Origin: Tenacibaculum sp. MAR_2009_124
Lineage (GTDB): Bacteria; Bacteroidota; Bacteroidia; Flavobacteriales; Flavobacteriaceae
DNA length: 64,000 nucleotides
Assembly: GCF_900105455.1 (NCBI RefSeq)
Contig: NZ_FNSF01000008.1
Coordinates: forward strand, 594,959 to 658,958
Direction: 5' to 3'
Shown: in pieces, positions 24,408 to 33,758 of the stretch
Layout of the letters: every line of letters starts with the position of its first letter
How positions within the stretch are numbered: the stretch's first letter is position 1
Position numbers and translations under genes: made by a program
The notes under the pieces: generated by a model
Told to the model about the DNA's origin: nothing
Databases searched by the model: none
What the model saw: only the letters and a program-made list of their open reading frames with translations

Positions 24408-25055
24408 ATGAAATTGCTAAAGAAAATCGTAAAATACTTGTTCTATATTTTAGCTATACCAATTCTCTATATATTGGTTTCATTGATATTAACATTCATT
24501 TCAGTAGATCGGGAAGTTAAAAACCAAGTATCAGATAAAACCATTTACCTTAATACAAATGGTGTTCATTTAGATGTTGTGATTCCAAAAGAAAATATCA
24601 ACAACAAATTACTCAAAGGCATTCGCCATAAAAACTACGAACATTATCTCGCTTTCGGTTGGGGTGAAGAAAACTTTTACTTGAATACTCCTAATTGGAG
24701 CGATTTAACATTTAGTAATGCTTTTAAAGCTTTGTTTTTAGAAAGCTCAACCCTAGTACATATAACTCGTTATCGAAGTGTTCAACCCGATTGGATCGCT
24801 ATAAAAATAAGTTCCTCTGAATTAAACAAACTAAATCTCTACCTTCTCAACTCGTTTCAAAAGGATACATTAGGTTCGAAAATTATACTAGAAGGTAAAG
24901 GTTATTCTTTTCGAGATGATTTTTACAGAGCAAAAGGAAGTTACTCTTGCTTTAAAACTTGCAATAGTTGGGTGAATTCTGCTTTTAAAGAAAGTGGTTT
25001 AAAAGCTTGTTTATGGACACCTTTTGACTTTGGTTTGATGAATAAATATGAATAA
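24408..25055 (+). CDS. DUF2459 / TIGR02117 family protein
   Basis: A 215-residue protein with an N-terminal membrane anchor (about 8-30). Conserved strings match the TIGR02117 / DUF2459 family: VHLDVVIPKE, FGWGEENFYLNTP, LVHITRY and the Cys-containing YSCFKTCNSWVN with WTPFDFGL near the end. The family has been named for a urease-region neighbour but its function is unknown. The N-terminal anchor places the domain outside the inner membrane. Its neighbours give no clear partner. Confidence 0.82.
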   Translation: MKLLKKIVKYLFYILAIPILYILVSLILTFISVDREVKNQVSDKTIYLNTNGVHLDVVIPKENINNKLLKGIRHKNYEHYLAFGWGEENFYLNTPNWSDLTFSNAFKALFLESSTLVHITRYRSVQPDWIAIKISSSELNKLNLYLLNSFQKDTLGSKIILEGKGYSFRDDFYRAKGSYSCFKTCNSWVNSAFKESGLKACLWTPFDFGLMNKYE

Positions 25056-25138
25056 CACCTATTTATAAGTTTCTAACAACCTCTTCAATGACGAGCTTAT
25101 TTTATGTAGATTTAATACGATGTAGTATATTGTCCTCT

Positions 25139-25381
25139 ATGAGTATTTACACTATTATTGGTTGGTCTGGAGCCGTTATTTATTTGTTAGCATATGCTCT
25201 TTTGAGTATGAATAAATTGAAATCCGACAAACCGACATATCATATCCTAAATATACTAGGTGCCATTGCCTTAGTTATTAATGGAATTCCTACAAACGAT
25301 TTCCCTACTATTTTCTTAAATGCCATTTGGGGAATTATTGCACTATTCGCTACCTATAAAACTTCTTTAAACTCTCGCTAA
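25139..25381 (+). CDS. CBU_0592-type small membrane protein
   Basis: An 80-residue protein from the ATG at 25139 (a longer frame begins at 25088, but its first 17 residues are atypical). Three membrane spans are visible, including IIGWSGAVIYLLAYALLS and NAIWGIIALFATY. This matches the CBU_0592 family of small three-span proteins. The role is unknown. Its stop overlaps the stop of the convergent TetR gene by four bases. Confidence 0.75.
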   Translation: MSIYTIIGWSGAVIYLLAYALLSMNKLKSDKPTYHILNILGAIALVINGIPTNDFPTIFLNAIWGIIALFATYKTSLNSR

Positions 25382-25974
25382 TATTTCAGTAAACTTTTAG
25401 CATGTGACGAAAATAACATTACTCTTTTGTTATATTCAAGCTCCTCTTTAATAAAAACGCCTAATGTATAATAAGCACCATCAACCAAGGCAAAAATAAC
25501 TCTCGTTAACCGTTCAATATTCTGATTTCTTAACACGCCGCCCAAAACAGCTTCGCTTAACTTTAATTGTAAAACCTTAATAAGTTCTTCATGATGAGCT
25601 TTAAAGTTTTCTCTCACTTTATCATTTTGATAGATCAACGCATAAAAACTATAAAAAACACCATCATCAATATAATCGCTCCAATCTCTACTAAAAAGTA
25701 AATCTATATAAGCTTCTATATTTTCTTTTGAGGTCATTTCGTACTTCGAACTATTTGCCAAAAACTCCAAATAGCGATCTAAAATAAAGTTATTTAACGC
25801 CAACACGAGTTCTTCCTTATTCTTAAAATAATGCAAAACAAGTCCTTTACTTATGCCCATTTCCTCGGCTACTTTTCCGACAGACGCGTTCTCCAGTCCG
25901 TGTTTTTTTGCAGTAAGATAAAATGCCTCAATTATCTCCTTCTTCCTAATATCTGTAAGCGGTTTTCTTCCCAT
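25378..25974 (-). CDS. TetR/AcrR-family transcriptional regulator
   Basis: A 198-residue repressor-type protein. The N-terminal helix-turn-helix spans about 8-55 (IIEAFYLTAKKHGLENASVG, then MGISKGLVLHYFKNKEELVL), with the usual YFxNKEEL end. The C-terminal ligand/dimer domain is helical and resembles TetR_C BetI-like types. No efflux gene is adjacent, so the target is unclear. It is the first minus-strand gene after the accessory block and converges on the preceding gene. Confidence 0.9.
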   Translation of the reverse strand: MGRKPLTDIRKKEIIEAFYLTAKKHGLENASVGKVAEEMGISKGLVLHYFKNKEELVLALNNFILDRYLEFLANSSKYEMTSKENIEAYIDLLFSRDWSDYIDDGVFYSFYALIYQNDKVRENFKAHHEELIKVLQLKLSEAVLGGVLRNQNIERLTRVIFALVDGAYYTLGVFIKEELEYNKRVMLFSSHAKSLLKY

Positions 25975-26060
25975 TATTTCTTATTGTACATCAATCAAAT
26001 ATAAAGGTTTACCAGCTATTTACTAACAATACACAGATAAAATACGAACATACAACCAAT

Positions 26061-26093
26061 AAAAAAAGGACTACCTTAACTTAAAGGTAATCC
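26061..26093 (-). terminator. terminator of ribE
   Basis: On the minus strand a GGATTACCTT/AAGGTAGTCC hairpin (26068-26093) is followed by seven T. It lies about 30 bases past the ribE stop. Confidence 0.75.
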
Positions 26094-26123
26094 CTATTAT
26101 TTTATATTAAAGATAAATCTACT

Positions 26124-26711
26124 CTATTTTAACTGATGTAATCTAGCAACATACTTTCCTATAACATCAAATTCTAGATTAACTCTAGTTCCTTCTTTAA
26201 AATTTTTAAATGTAGTTTGATCCAATGTAAACGGGATAATAGCTACACTAAACTCATCTTTTTTCGAATTCACCACGGTTAAACTAACACCGTTTACTGT
26301 AATCGATCCTTTTTCAATAGTTACATTACTTCCGTCAAAATCATATTTAAAAGTAAAAATAGTACTCCCTTCAGCATCTTCAATACGAACACACTCTGCT
26401 ACCCCGTCAACATGCCCTTGTACAATATGTCCATCAAGTCTCGCTCCCAATTTCATTCCTCTTTCTAAATTCACCACATCGTTGACTTTTAAATCGCCAA
26501 CATTAGTTTTATCAATGGTTTCTTTTATTGCCGTTACAACATACTCTTCTCCTTCAATGCCTACCACGGTTAAACAAACACCATTATGAGCAATACTCTG
26601 ATCTATTTTCAGCTCATTTGTAAAATCGCTTTTCACAGTTAAATGCACGTTTTCTTGGTCCTTTTCTAATTTAGTTACAATTCCAAGGGTTTCAATTATT
26701 CCAGTAAACAT
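26124..26711 (-). CDS. ribE: riboflavin synthase alpha chain
   Basis: A 195-residue enzyme that converts two 6,7-dimethyl-8-ribityllumazines to riboflavin. It shows the family's internal duplication: MFTGIIETLG starts lumazine-binding domain 1, with SIAHNGVCLTVV near 40. Domain 2 runs from about 98, with GHVDG and the matching SITVNGVSLTVV near 137. Length is normal. It is transcribed divergently from pdxA, with 58 bases between the starts. Confidence 0.95.
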   Translation of the reverse strand: MFTGIIETLGIVTKLEKDQENVHLTVKSDFTNELKIDQSIAHNGVCLTVVGIEGEEYVVTAIKETIDKTNVGDLKVNDVVNLERGMKLGARLDGHIVQGHVDGVAECVRIEDAEGSTIFTFKYDFDGSNVTIEKGSITVNGVSLTVVNSKKDEFSVAIIPFTLDQTTFKNFKEGTRVNLEFDVIGKYVARLHQLK

Positions 26712-26726
26712 TCTCTAAATTTTAAT

Positions 26727-26748
26727 TACATTTGTTAGCATCAAAAAT
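26727..26748. promoter_or_regulatory. divergent -7 elements between ribE and pdxA
   Basis: TACATTTG at 26727-26734 (plus strand, for pdxA) and TATTTTTG read on the minus strand at 26748-26741 (for ribE) both fit TAnnTTTG. -33 boxes are not clear. Confidence 0.4.
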
Positions 26749-26769
26749 ACGACTTTAGAAAACGTAACT

Positions 26770-27801
26770 ATGGATAAATCAAACAAAATTATTGTTGGTA
26801 TTTCAGTTGGAGACATTAACGGAATAGGCATTGAAGTTATTTTAAAAACATTTGAAGATAAACGAATGCTTGATTTTTGTACTCCTGTATTGTTTGCTTC
26901 AAACAAAGTTATTTCTTATCATAAAAAAGCTTTAAAACTTAACAATAGTATTAACGGTATTCCTAGTATTGATAAAGTTGTACATGGTAAAATTAATGTA
27001 GTAAATGCCTGGAAGGAAGATGTTAAATTTGACATTGGTAAACTAACAGAAGCAGGAGGTAAATGCGCATTAATGTCTTTGCAATCGGCAGTTGAGGCTT
27101 TGAAAGAAAACAAAGTTGATATTTTAGTTACTGCTCCTATTAACAAAGAGAATATACAATCAGAAGAATTTAATTTCCCAGGTCACACTGAATATTTAGA
27201 AAGTGAATTGGACGGTGAAAGCCTTATGATATTAATGACAGAGAATTTAAGAATTGGCTTAATATCTGGGCATATTCCTATTTCTAAAGTACCAGAAACA
27301 ATTACTCCGGAATTGATTAAGGCTAAAGTAGAAGTAATGCACGCCACACTAATGAGTGATTTTAATATTAGCAAACCAAAAATTGCAGTATTAGGATTAA
27401 ATCCTCACTGTGGAGACAATGGTGTTATAGGAACCGAAGATGATGAAATCATTCGCCCTACAATTAAAGAAATTCAAGAGACAGGAAAACTAGTATATGG
27501 CCCTTATGCCGCTGATGGTTTCTTTGGTTCAAAGACCTATGAACAATTTGATGGTGTATTAGCCATGTACCATGACCAAGGATTGGCTCCTTTCAAAGCA
27601 TTATCATTTGGAAACGGTGTTAATTTCACGGCTGGTTTAAATAAAGTAAGAACTTCACCTGATCATGGTACTGCGTTTGATATAGCTGGTAAAAAGAAAG
27701 CGAACCATTTGTCTTTTCAAGAAGCTCTTTTCAGTTCATTAAGCATCCATAAAAACAGAATTGAATATCAAAACCTTACAAAAAACTCATTAAAGATCTA
27801 A
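26770..27801 (+). CDS. pdxA: 4-hydroxythreonine-4-phosphate dehydrogenase
   Basis: A 343-residue enzyme of pyridoxal-phosphate synthesis. The start VGISVGDINGIGIEV is the PdxA signature. Metal-ligand histidines are in FPGHTEYLE (about 140) and the MYHDQGLAPFKALSF segment (about 270), and the C-terminal TSPDHGTAFDIAG motif is intact. Divergent from ribE. It is followed 77 bases later by the yceD-rpmF pair, the usual Bacteroidetes order. Confidence 0.96.
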   Translation: MDKSNKIIVGISVGDINGIGIEVILKTFEDKRMLDFCTPVLFASNKVISYHKKALKLNNSINGIPSIDKVVHGKINVVNAWKEDVKFDIGKLTEAGGKCALMSLQSAVEALKENKVDILVTAPINKENIQSEEFNFPGHTEYLESELDGESLMILMTENLRIGLISGHIPISKVPETITPELIKAKVEVMHATLMSDFNISKPKIAVLGLNPHCGDNGVIGTEDDEIIRPTIKEIQETGKLVYGPYAADGFFGSKTYEQFDGVLAMYHDQGLAPFKALSFGNGVNFTAGLNKVRTSPDHGTAFDIAGKKKANHLSFQEALFSSLSIHKNRIEYQNLTKNSLKI

Positions 27802-27848
27802 TTTTTCAAAAAAAAACTACCAGAATATAATAATAAAAACATTTTTTA

Positions 27849-27856
27849 TATCTTTG
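27849..27856 (+). promoter_or_regulatory. candidate -7 element before yceD
   Basis: TATCTTTG fits TAnnTTTG, 22 bases before the start codon of the yceD-rpmF unit. Confidence 0.5.
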
Positions 27857-27878
27857 CACGCTCAAATTGGTATTATAA

Positions 27879-28418
27879 ATGAAAGACTTAAAAGATTTCA
27901 GCATACCCTTTATTGGGCTAAGACTAGGAAGTCATTTATTTGAGTATCAGATTAGTAAAAAGTTCTTTGAAGCTTATAATTTTGATGAATTCAATGATTG
28001 TGACGTTCATGTCAGTATTAATTTAACAAAGAAAAGCACCTTTATAGAGCTCGATTTTAAGGTAAAAGGTTCAGTTAATGTTCCTTGTGATGTTACAACA
28101 GAGTTATTCGATCAAGAAGTAAAAGGTGATTTACATTTAATTGTAAAATTTGGTCCTGAGTTTAATGACGACAATGATGATGTGTTAATTATTCCTCATG
28201 AGGAATATCAAATTAATGTATCGCAATACATTTATGAATTGATCATCCTATCGGTTCCTAACAAAAGAATACATCCAAAAGTATTGGATGGAACAATGGA
28301 ATCGGAAGCGCTCAAAAGATTAGAAGAATTAAAAATAAAAGAAAACAATGCTGCTGAAGAGCAGGATTCAACAGACCCGAGATGGGATAAATTAAAGGAT
28401 TTACTAACAGATAAATAA
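27879..28418 (+). CDS. YceD/DUF177-family protein
   Basis: A 179-residue acidic protein. The central VPCDVTTELFDQEVKGDLHL and the following acidic stretch match the DUF177 (YceD) family, although the usual Cys pattern is reduced to one Cys. The C-terminal part (ENNAAEEQDSTDPRWDKLKD) has the conserved DPRWdkL end. The family is linked to 23S rRNA accumulation and is almost always encoded directly before rpmF, as here (8-base gap). Confidence 0.9.
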   Translation: MKDLKDFSIPFIGLRLGSHLFEYQISKKFFEAYNFDEFNDCDVHVSINLTKKSTFIELDFKVKGSVNVPCDVTTELFDQEVKGDLHLIVKFGPEFNDDNDDVLIIPHEEYQINVSQYIYELIILSVPNKRIHPKVLDGTMESEALKRLEELKIKENNAAEEQDSTDPRWDKLKDLLTDK

Positions 28419-28426
28419 GACATAAA

Positions 28427-28621
28427 ATGGCACATCCTAAGAGAAAAATATCTAAAACTAGAAGAGATAAGAGAAGAACTCATTATAAAGCTTCTGTTCC
28501 TCAAATAGCGGTTGACCCAACTACTGGAGAGGCTCATTTATACCATAGAGCTCACTGGCATGAAGGAAAATTATACTACAGAGGACAAGTAGTTTTGGAA
28601 TCAGCAGCAGCTGAAGCATAA
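28427..28621 (+). CDS. rpmF: 50S ribosomal protein L32
   Basis: A 64-residue protein. MAHPKRKISKTRRDKRRTHY is the L32 signature, basic and complete. The central zinc-binding Cys pairs of many L32 proteins are absent, which is the Cys-free form found in some bacteria. It lies in the yceD-rpmF operon and is closed by a terminator at 28647. Confidence 0.96.
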   Translation: MAHPKRKISKTRRDKRRTHYKASVPQIAVDPTTGEAHLYHRAHWHEGKLYYRGQVVLESAAAEA

Positions 28622-28646
28622 ACACTTATGGCTTGTAAACAAATAT

Positions 28647-28672
28647 AAAAACCCTCCTTTCGAGGGTTTTTT
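28647..28672 (+). terminator. terminator after rpmF
   Basis: AAAACCCTC and GAGGGTTTTTT form a strong stem with a T-run. It separates rpmF from fabH. Confidence 0.85.
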
Positions 28673-28775
28673 AGTGTTTTTAAGCCTAAAAAATGAGTTT
28701 TCGTTTTATTTTCTATCAAAAAGTGAAATAAATTTCATTTCTTTGAAATCTCGTTTTATAACAAAACAAACAACT

Positions 28776-29771
28776 ATGACTAAAATAACTGCAGCTATCA
28801 CGGCGGTGGGAAAATATGTTCCTGAGTACGCGCTCACTAACAAAGAGCTTGAAACTATGGTTGAAACCAACGACGAGTGGATTACATCTAGAACAGGAAT
28901 AAAAGAGAGGAGAATTTTAAAAGAAGAAGGAGCCGGCACCTCGTTTATGGCAATAAAGGCAGCTGAAGACTTACTTGCGAAATCAGGAGTTGACCCGACT
29001 GAAATCGAAATGGTAATCGTTGCTACCGCTACTCCCGACCTACCCGTAGCATCAACCGCAGCGTATACCGCTTCTAAAATTGGAGCTGTAAATGCGTTTT
29101 CTTATGATTTACAAGCGGCTTGCTCAAGTTTCTTATACGGTATGTCAACTGCTGCTAGATATATTGAAAGCGGACGATATAAGAAGGTACTTGTAATTGG
29201 AGCTGATAAAATGTCTTCAATTATTGACTACACAGACAGGGCTACTTGTATAATTTTTGGAGATGGAGCTGGTGCTGCACTATTCGAACCAAACTCTGAA
29301 AATTTAGGATTGCAAGATGAATATTTACGCAGTGATGGAATTGGTAGAGAGTTTTTAAAAATTGATGCCGGTGGTTCAATACTTCCTTCTTCCGAAGATA
29401 CTGTTAAAAATGGACAACATTTTGTACATCAAGAGGGGCGAACTGTTTTTAAGTTTGCTGTTTCTAACATGGCTGATGTTTCTGAGAAAATGCTTACGCG
29501 TAACAATTTAACAAAAGAAGACATTCAGTGGTTAGTACCACATCAGGCTAATAAAAGAATTATTGAAGCAACTGCTAAAAGAGTTGGTTTAGAAGAGGAT
29601 AAAGTGATGATGAATATTCACAGGTATGGAAACACCACCTCAGCTACATTACCTTTATTATTAGCAGATTATGAAAAAGAATTAAAAAAAGGAGATAACT
29701 TAATTTTTGCTGCATTTGGTGGTGGTTTCACTTGGGGAGCCATCTATTTAAAATGGGCATACAATTCATAA
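28776..29771 (+). CDS. fabH: 3-oxoacyl-ACP synthase III
   Basis: A 331-residue condensing enzyme that joins acetyl-CoA and malonyl-ACP at the start of fatty-acid synthesis. ATG at 28776 gives the canonical MTKITAAITAVGKYVPE start; the longer frame upstream is not family-like. The catalytic triad is visible: Cys116 in DLQAACSSF, His in VPHQANKRI and Asn in GNTTSAT. The substrate motif TNDEWITSRTGI is present. It is 25 bases before accB, so the three fatty-acid genes probably form one operon. Confidence 0.96.
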   Translation: MTKITAAITAVGKYVPEYALTNKELETMVETNDEWITSRTGIKERRILKEEGAGTSFMAIKAAEDLLAKSGVDPTEIEMVIVATATPDLPVASTAAYTASKIGAVNAFSYDLQAACSSFLYGMSTAARYIESGRYKKVLVIGADKMSSIIDYTDRATCIIFGDGAGAALFEPNSENLGLQDEYLRSDGIGREFLKIDAGGSILPSSEDTVKNGQHFVHQEGRTVFKFAVSNMADVSEKMLTRNNLTKEDIQWLVPHQANKRIIEATAKRVGLEEDKVMMNIHRYGNTTSATLPLLLADYEKELKKGDNLIFAAFGGGFTWGAIYLKWAYNS

Positions 29772-29796
29772 AACCGAACAACTTAAATTTAGGAAA

Positions 29797-30282
29797 ATGG
29801 ATATTAAAGAAATTCAAAACCTTATAAAGTTTGTAGCTAAATCTGGTGCAAGCGAAGTGAAGTTAGAAATGGGAGAGACTAAGATCACCATTAAAACAGG
29901 AAGCAACGCACCTGAAACGACTATTATTCAAGCAGCTCCACAAGTTGCTGCTCCGCATATAGTTGCTGCGGCTCCAGTTGCTCAACCTGAGGCTACTTCT
30001 GCTGCCCCAGCGAAAGAAACTCCTGCAAACGACGATTCAAAATATGTAACTGTAAAGTCTCCTATTATTGGAACCTTTTACAGAAAACCTTCACCTGACA
30101 AGCCAACTTTTGTAGAAGTAGGTAGTGATATCAAAATCGGTGACACTGTTTGTGTTATTGAGGCAATGAAATTATTCAATGAAATCGAATCTGAAGTATC
30201 AGGTAAGATTGTAAAAGTATTGGTAGACGATTCTACTCCAGTAGAATTTGATCAACCTCTTTTCTTAGTAGACCCATCATAA
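29797..30282 (+). CDS. accB: biotin carboxyl carrier protein of acetyl-CoA carboxylase
   Basis: A 161-residue protein. An N-terminal helix (MDIKEIQNLIKFV) is followed by an Ala/Pro-rich linker at about 45-78. The biotinyl domain has the EAMK motif, with Lys125 as the biotin site (CVIEAMKLFNEIES). It carries carboxyl groups for malonyl-CoA synthesis. It lies between fabH and accC, which supply and use the same pathway. Confidence 0.96.
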   Translation: MDIKEIQNLIKFVAKSGASEVKLEMGETKITIKTGSNAPETTIIQAAPQVAAPHIVAAAPVAQPEATSAAPAKETPANDDSKYVTVKSPIIGTFYRKPSPDKPTFVEVGSDIKIGDTVCVIEAMKLFNEIESEVSGKIVKVLVDDSTPVEFDQPLFLVDPS

Positions 30283-30366
30283 TTATAGATCTTAGATTAA
30301 CGAAAATTTAGAATAACAAAAAAATCTTATTCTAAATTCACCAATCTAACTCGAAACCTTTACATT

Positions 30367-31710
30367 ATGTTTAAAAAAATATTAATTGCCAATAGAGGGG
30401 AGATTGCATTACGTGTAATCAGAACCTGTAAGGAGATGGGAATAAAAACCGTTGCTGTTTACTCTAAAGCAGATGCTGAGAGTTTACACGTACGTTTCGC
30501 TGATGAGGCTGTATGTATCGGTCCTGCTCCTAGTAGCGAGTCATATTTAAAAATGGCTCATATTATTGCTGCTGCAGAAATTACAAATGCAGATGCCATT
30601 CACCCTGGATACGGTTTCCTTTCTGAAAATGCAAAATTCTCAAAATTATGTGAGGAGCACGAAATTAAGTTTATCGGTGCTACTTCAGAAATGATAGAAA
30701 AAATGGGAGATAAGGCAACAGCAAAAGCTACAATGATTTCTGCTGGTGTTCCTTGTATTCCTGGATCAGAAGGTATTTTAGACACTTTTGAAGAAACTGA
30801 AGAGCTAGCTGTTGAAATGGGCTTCCCTGTAATGCTTAAAGCTACCGCTGGTGGTGGTGGAAAAGGAATGCGTGCAGTTTGGAAGAAAGAAGACTTACGC
30901 GATGCATGGGATTCTGCCCGTATGGAAGCAAAGGCATCTTTCGGAAACGATGGGATGTACATGGAAAAGCTTATTGAAGAACCACGTCATATTGAGATTC
31001 AAGTGGTAGGTGATGCTTTTGGTAAAGCTTGTCACTTATCAGAAAGAGATTGTTCAGTACAACGTCGTCATCAAAAGTTAACAGAAGAGACTCCTTCTCC
31101 ATTCATGACTGATGAATTACGTGAGAAAATGGGAGTAGCTGCTGTAAAAGCTGCTGAATTTATTAAATATGAAGGTGCTGGTACTGTTGAATTTTTAGTT
31201 GACAAACACCGTAACTTCTATTTTATGGAAATGAATACTCGTATTCAGGTAGAACACCCTATTACTGAAGAAGTTGTTGATTATGATTTAATTCGTGAGC
31301 AAATTTTAGTAGCTGCTGGTGTGCCAATTTCTGGTAAAAACTACACTCCTCAATTGCATTCAATTGAGTGTAGAATTAATGCAGAAGATCCTCATAATGG
31401 ATTTAGACCTGCACCAGGAAAAATTACTTCATACCATGCTCCAGGAGGTCATGGTGTAAGAATTGATACGCATGTGTATTCAGGATATATGATTCCACCT
31501 AACTACGATTCTATGATTTCGAAGTTAATTGTTACCGCTCAAACTAGAGAAGAAGCAATTAACAAAATGAAAAGAGCTTTAGATGAGTATGTAATTGAAG
31601 GTGTAAAAACAACTATTCCTTTCCACAGACAGTTGATGGACCATCCTGACTATGTTGCAGGAAACTACACAACGAAATTCATGGAAGATTTTGAAATTAA
31701 ACCTTTATAG
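30367..31710 (+). CDS. accC: biotin carboxylase subunit of acetyl-CoA carboxylase
   Basis: A 447-residue ATP-grasp enzyme that carboxylates biotin on AccB. It shows MFKKILIANRGEIALRVIRT at the N-terminus, the glycine loop TAGGGGKGMR near 160, the MEMNTRIQVEHPITEE active-site string near 285-300, and the C-terminal domain. Length is normal. It is 84 bases after accB and closed by a strong terminator. Confidence 0.97.
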   Translation: MFKKILIANRGEIALRVIRTCKEMGIKTVAVYSKADAESLHVRFADEAVCIGPAPSSESYLKMAHIIAAAEITNADAIHPGYGFLSENAKFSKLCEEHEIKFIGATSEMIEKMGDKATAKATMISAGVPCIPGSEGILDTFEETEELAVEMGFPVMLKATAGGGGKGMRAVWKKEDLRDAWDSARMEAKASFGNDGMYMEKLIEEPRHIEIQVVGDAFGKACHLSERDCSVQRRHQKLTEETPSPFMTDELREKMGVAAVKAAEFIKYEGAGTVEFLVDKHRNFYFMEMNTRIQVEHPITEEVVDYDLIREQILVAAGVPISGKNYTPQLHSIECRINAEDPHNGFRPAPGKITSYHAPGGHGVRIDTHVYSGYMIPPNYDSMISKLIVTAQTREEAINKMKRALDEYVIEGVKTTIPFHRQLMDHPDYVAGNYTTKFMEDFEIKPL

Positions 31711-31731
31711 GTTACTCAAAATATACTTAAC

Positions 31732-31761
31732 AAAAACCAGTGCAAAAGCACTGGTTTTTTT
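31732..31761 (+). terminator. terminator after accC
   Basis: AAAAACCAGTGC, AAAA loop, GCACTGGTTTTTTT. A perfect stem with a T-run 20 bases past the stop. Confidence 0.9.
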
Positions 31762-31961
31762 GTATCACCAATCTTCATCATCTGAAAACAAACATCAATT
31801 CGATTTCAATTTTTACACCTTAAAAAGGACAAACGAAAGAGTATTTGTAAAGTATTTCCTGTTCGTCATAGAAAGGTTTTAAATATAGATCGGTGTGATA
31901 TATCAAAATAATCAATATGTAAATTAACATCAGAAATCGTATTATTTTCTAAATTCGCATT

Positions 31962-33200
31962 ATGGGATTTATTTATAATATCATCGTTTCTTTTGTCTAT
32001 TTCATTATAAAGATAATAGCGCTATTTAATAAAAAGTTACATCTATTCGTTCAAGGAAGAAAAGAGAGTTTTGAAAAACTTAGTGCTATCAATAATTCAG
32101 ATAAGGTGTTATGGTTTCACGCTGCCTCCTTGGGAGAATTTGAACAAGCCAGACCTATCATTGAAAATTTAAGAAAGGATTATTCAAATTATAAGATTGT
32201 AGTTACTTTTTTTTCTCCTTCAGGATATGAAATAAGAAAGAACTATCCATATGCTGATGTCATTTGCTACCTCCCTTTTGACACTAAAAGTAATATGAAA
32301 AAATTCATATCTTCCATACAACCAGAATTGGCGTTCATAATTAAATACGAATTTTGGCCAAATCTTTTAGATCAATTGCAAAAACAGCAAATTAAAACAA
32401 TTTTGATCTCTGGTATTTTTAGAGAAAAACAGTCATTTTTTAAATGGTACGGCTCTTATATGAGAAAAAAACTACGTGCTTTTGATTTCTTTTTCGTTCA
32501 AAATGATACTTCTAAAGATTTATTAAACTCTATTGGTTTTAACAATGTTGTTAAAAGTGGTGATACAAGATTTGATAGAGTTTATGATATTTTAAAACAA
32601 CAGAACCAACTTGCCTTTGTTGAAGAATTTAAAAACAACACATACACTGTCATAGCAGGCAGTACATGGCCAGAAGACGAGGAGTTAATTATTGATTATA
32701 TTAACAATTACGCATCGAATGATGAAAAATTCATCATAGCTCCCCACACTATTCAAGCAGATAAAATACAAACATTAAAATCATCTATTTCAAAAAACAC
32801 TATCCTCTTTTCTGAAAAAGACAATGTGGACTTGAAAGCTTTTCAAGTTCTAATTATTGACACCATTGGTATCTTAACCAAAATTTACTCTTATGCTGAT
32901 GTTGCCTATGTAGGTGGAGGTTTAGCTACTGGTTTACATAATATATTAGAACCCGCTACTTATGGGATTCCAGTCATCTTTGGAGGCAATAAATATCAGA
33001 AGTTTCAGGAGGCTGTCGATTTATTAAAACTGGGTGGCGTAACAATTGTTACAGATAAAAAAGAATTAAATCATAATTTTGCTAATCTAAAAACGAACCG
33101 AAGTATACGAACTACTATGGGTAAAACCAATGCTAATTATATTAAAACGAACACAGGTGCTACTCAAAAAATTTTAAAATACGTAAAAAATAATTTATGA
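31962..33200 (+). CDS. waaA: 3-deoxy-D-manno-octulosonic acid transferase
   Basis: A 412-residue glycosyltransferase (GT30) that adds Kdo to lipid A. It has an N-terminal membrane segment (about 2-23) and the acceptor motif WFHAASLGEFEQARP with the catalytic Glu. A GDTRFDRV string lies near 200, and the C-terminal nucleotide-binding half ends with YVGGGLATGLHNILEPA near 318-334. It overlaps the next gene by four bases (ATGA). Confidence 0.94.
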   Translation: MGFIYNIIVSFVYFIIKIIALFNKKLHLFVQGRKESFEKLSAINNSDKVLWFHAASLGEFEQARPIIENLRKDYSNYKIVVTFFSPSGYEIRKNYPYADVICYLPFDTKSNMKKFISSIQPELAFIIKYEFWPNLLDQLQKQQIKTILISGIFREKQSFFKWYGSYMRKKLRAFDFFFVQNDTSKDLLNSIGFNNVVKSGDTRFDRVYDILKQQNQLAFVEEFKNNTYTVIAGSTWPEDEELIIDYINNYASNDEKFIIAPHTIQADKIQTLKSSISKNTILFSEKDNVDLKAFQVLIIDTIGILTKIYSYADVAYVGGGLATGLHNILEPATYGIPVIFGGNKYQKFQEAVDLLKLGGVTIVTDKKELNHNFANLKTNRSIRTTMGKTNANYIKTNTGATQKILKYVKNNL

Positions 33201-33757
33201 TAGATTTATTATTCCAACCGTGGCCTTGGTACGTATCAGGGGTACTCATTTCTTTGGTTTTATTTCTCTTTTTTTATTATGGTGAAAACTTTGGCGTTTC
33301 CTCCAATCTTGAAACGTTATGTACCATAGCTGGTGCCGATAAAATAAGTGATTATTTTAAAAAAGACTGGAAATCAAAAAAATGGTCCATTGTTTTTCTT
33401 CTAGGTCTAATTATAGGAGGGTTTATTGCCAAAACATGGTTGTCTGCTTCTACTGTTGATTTAAATCCTGTAACTGTACAGGAACTTGAATCTTTAGGTT
33501 TTTTAAATGCAGGGGAAACCTACGTTCCTACTGAACTATTTAGCATGGAGAGTTTGTTAAGTTTTAAAGGCTTTTCTTTACTACTTATTGCTGGTGTTTT
33601 TATTGGTTTTGGAACTCGATACGCGGGTGGATGCACTTCGGGACATGCCATCACGGGATTAAGTAATTTACAACTGCCATCCTTAATTGCTGTTATCGGC
33701 TTTTTTATTGGTGGGCTTTTTATGACTTGGGTTTTATTTCCTTTAATTTTTGCTTAG
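33197..33757 (+). CDS. YeeE/YedE-family sulfur transport-like protein
   Basis: A 186-residue membrane protein with four spans. The signature GTRYAGGCTSGHAITGLS (about 140-157) carries the conserved Cys of YeeE/YedE (TsuA-like) proteins, which import thiosulfate-type sulfur. It is one half of a split transporter: the other half (DUF6691) follows one base after the stop. The start overlaps waaA by four bases, but a functional link with Kdo transfer is not implied. Confidence 0.9.
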   Translation: MIDLLFQPWPWYVSGVLISLVLFLFFYYGENFGVSSNLETLCTIAGADKISDYFKKDWKSKKWSIVFLLGLIIGGFIAKTWLSASTVDLNPVTVQELESLGFLNAGETYVPTELFSMESLLSFKGFSLLLIAGVFIGFGTRYAGGCTSGHAITGLSNLQLPSLIAVIGFFIGGLFMTWVLFPLIFA

Positions 33758-33758
33758 T

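Noticed and set aside
26712..26769. FMN riboswitch upstream of ribE
   Set aside because: The ribE-pdxA gap is only 58 bases, too short for the aptamer, and lacks its conserved core.
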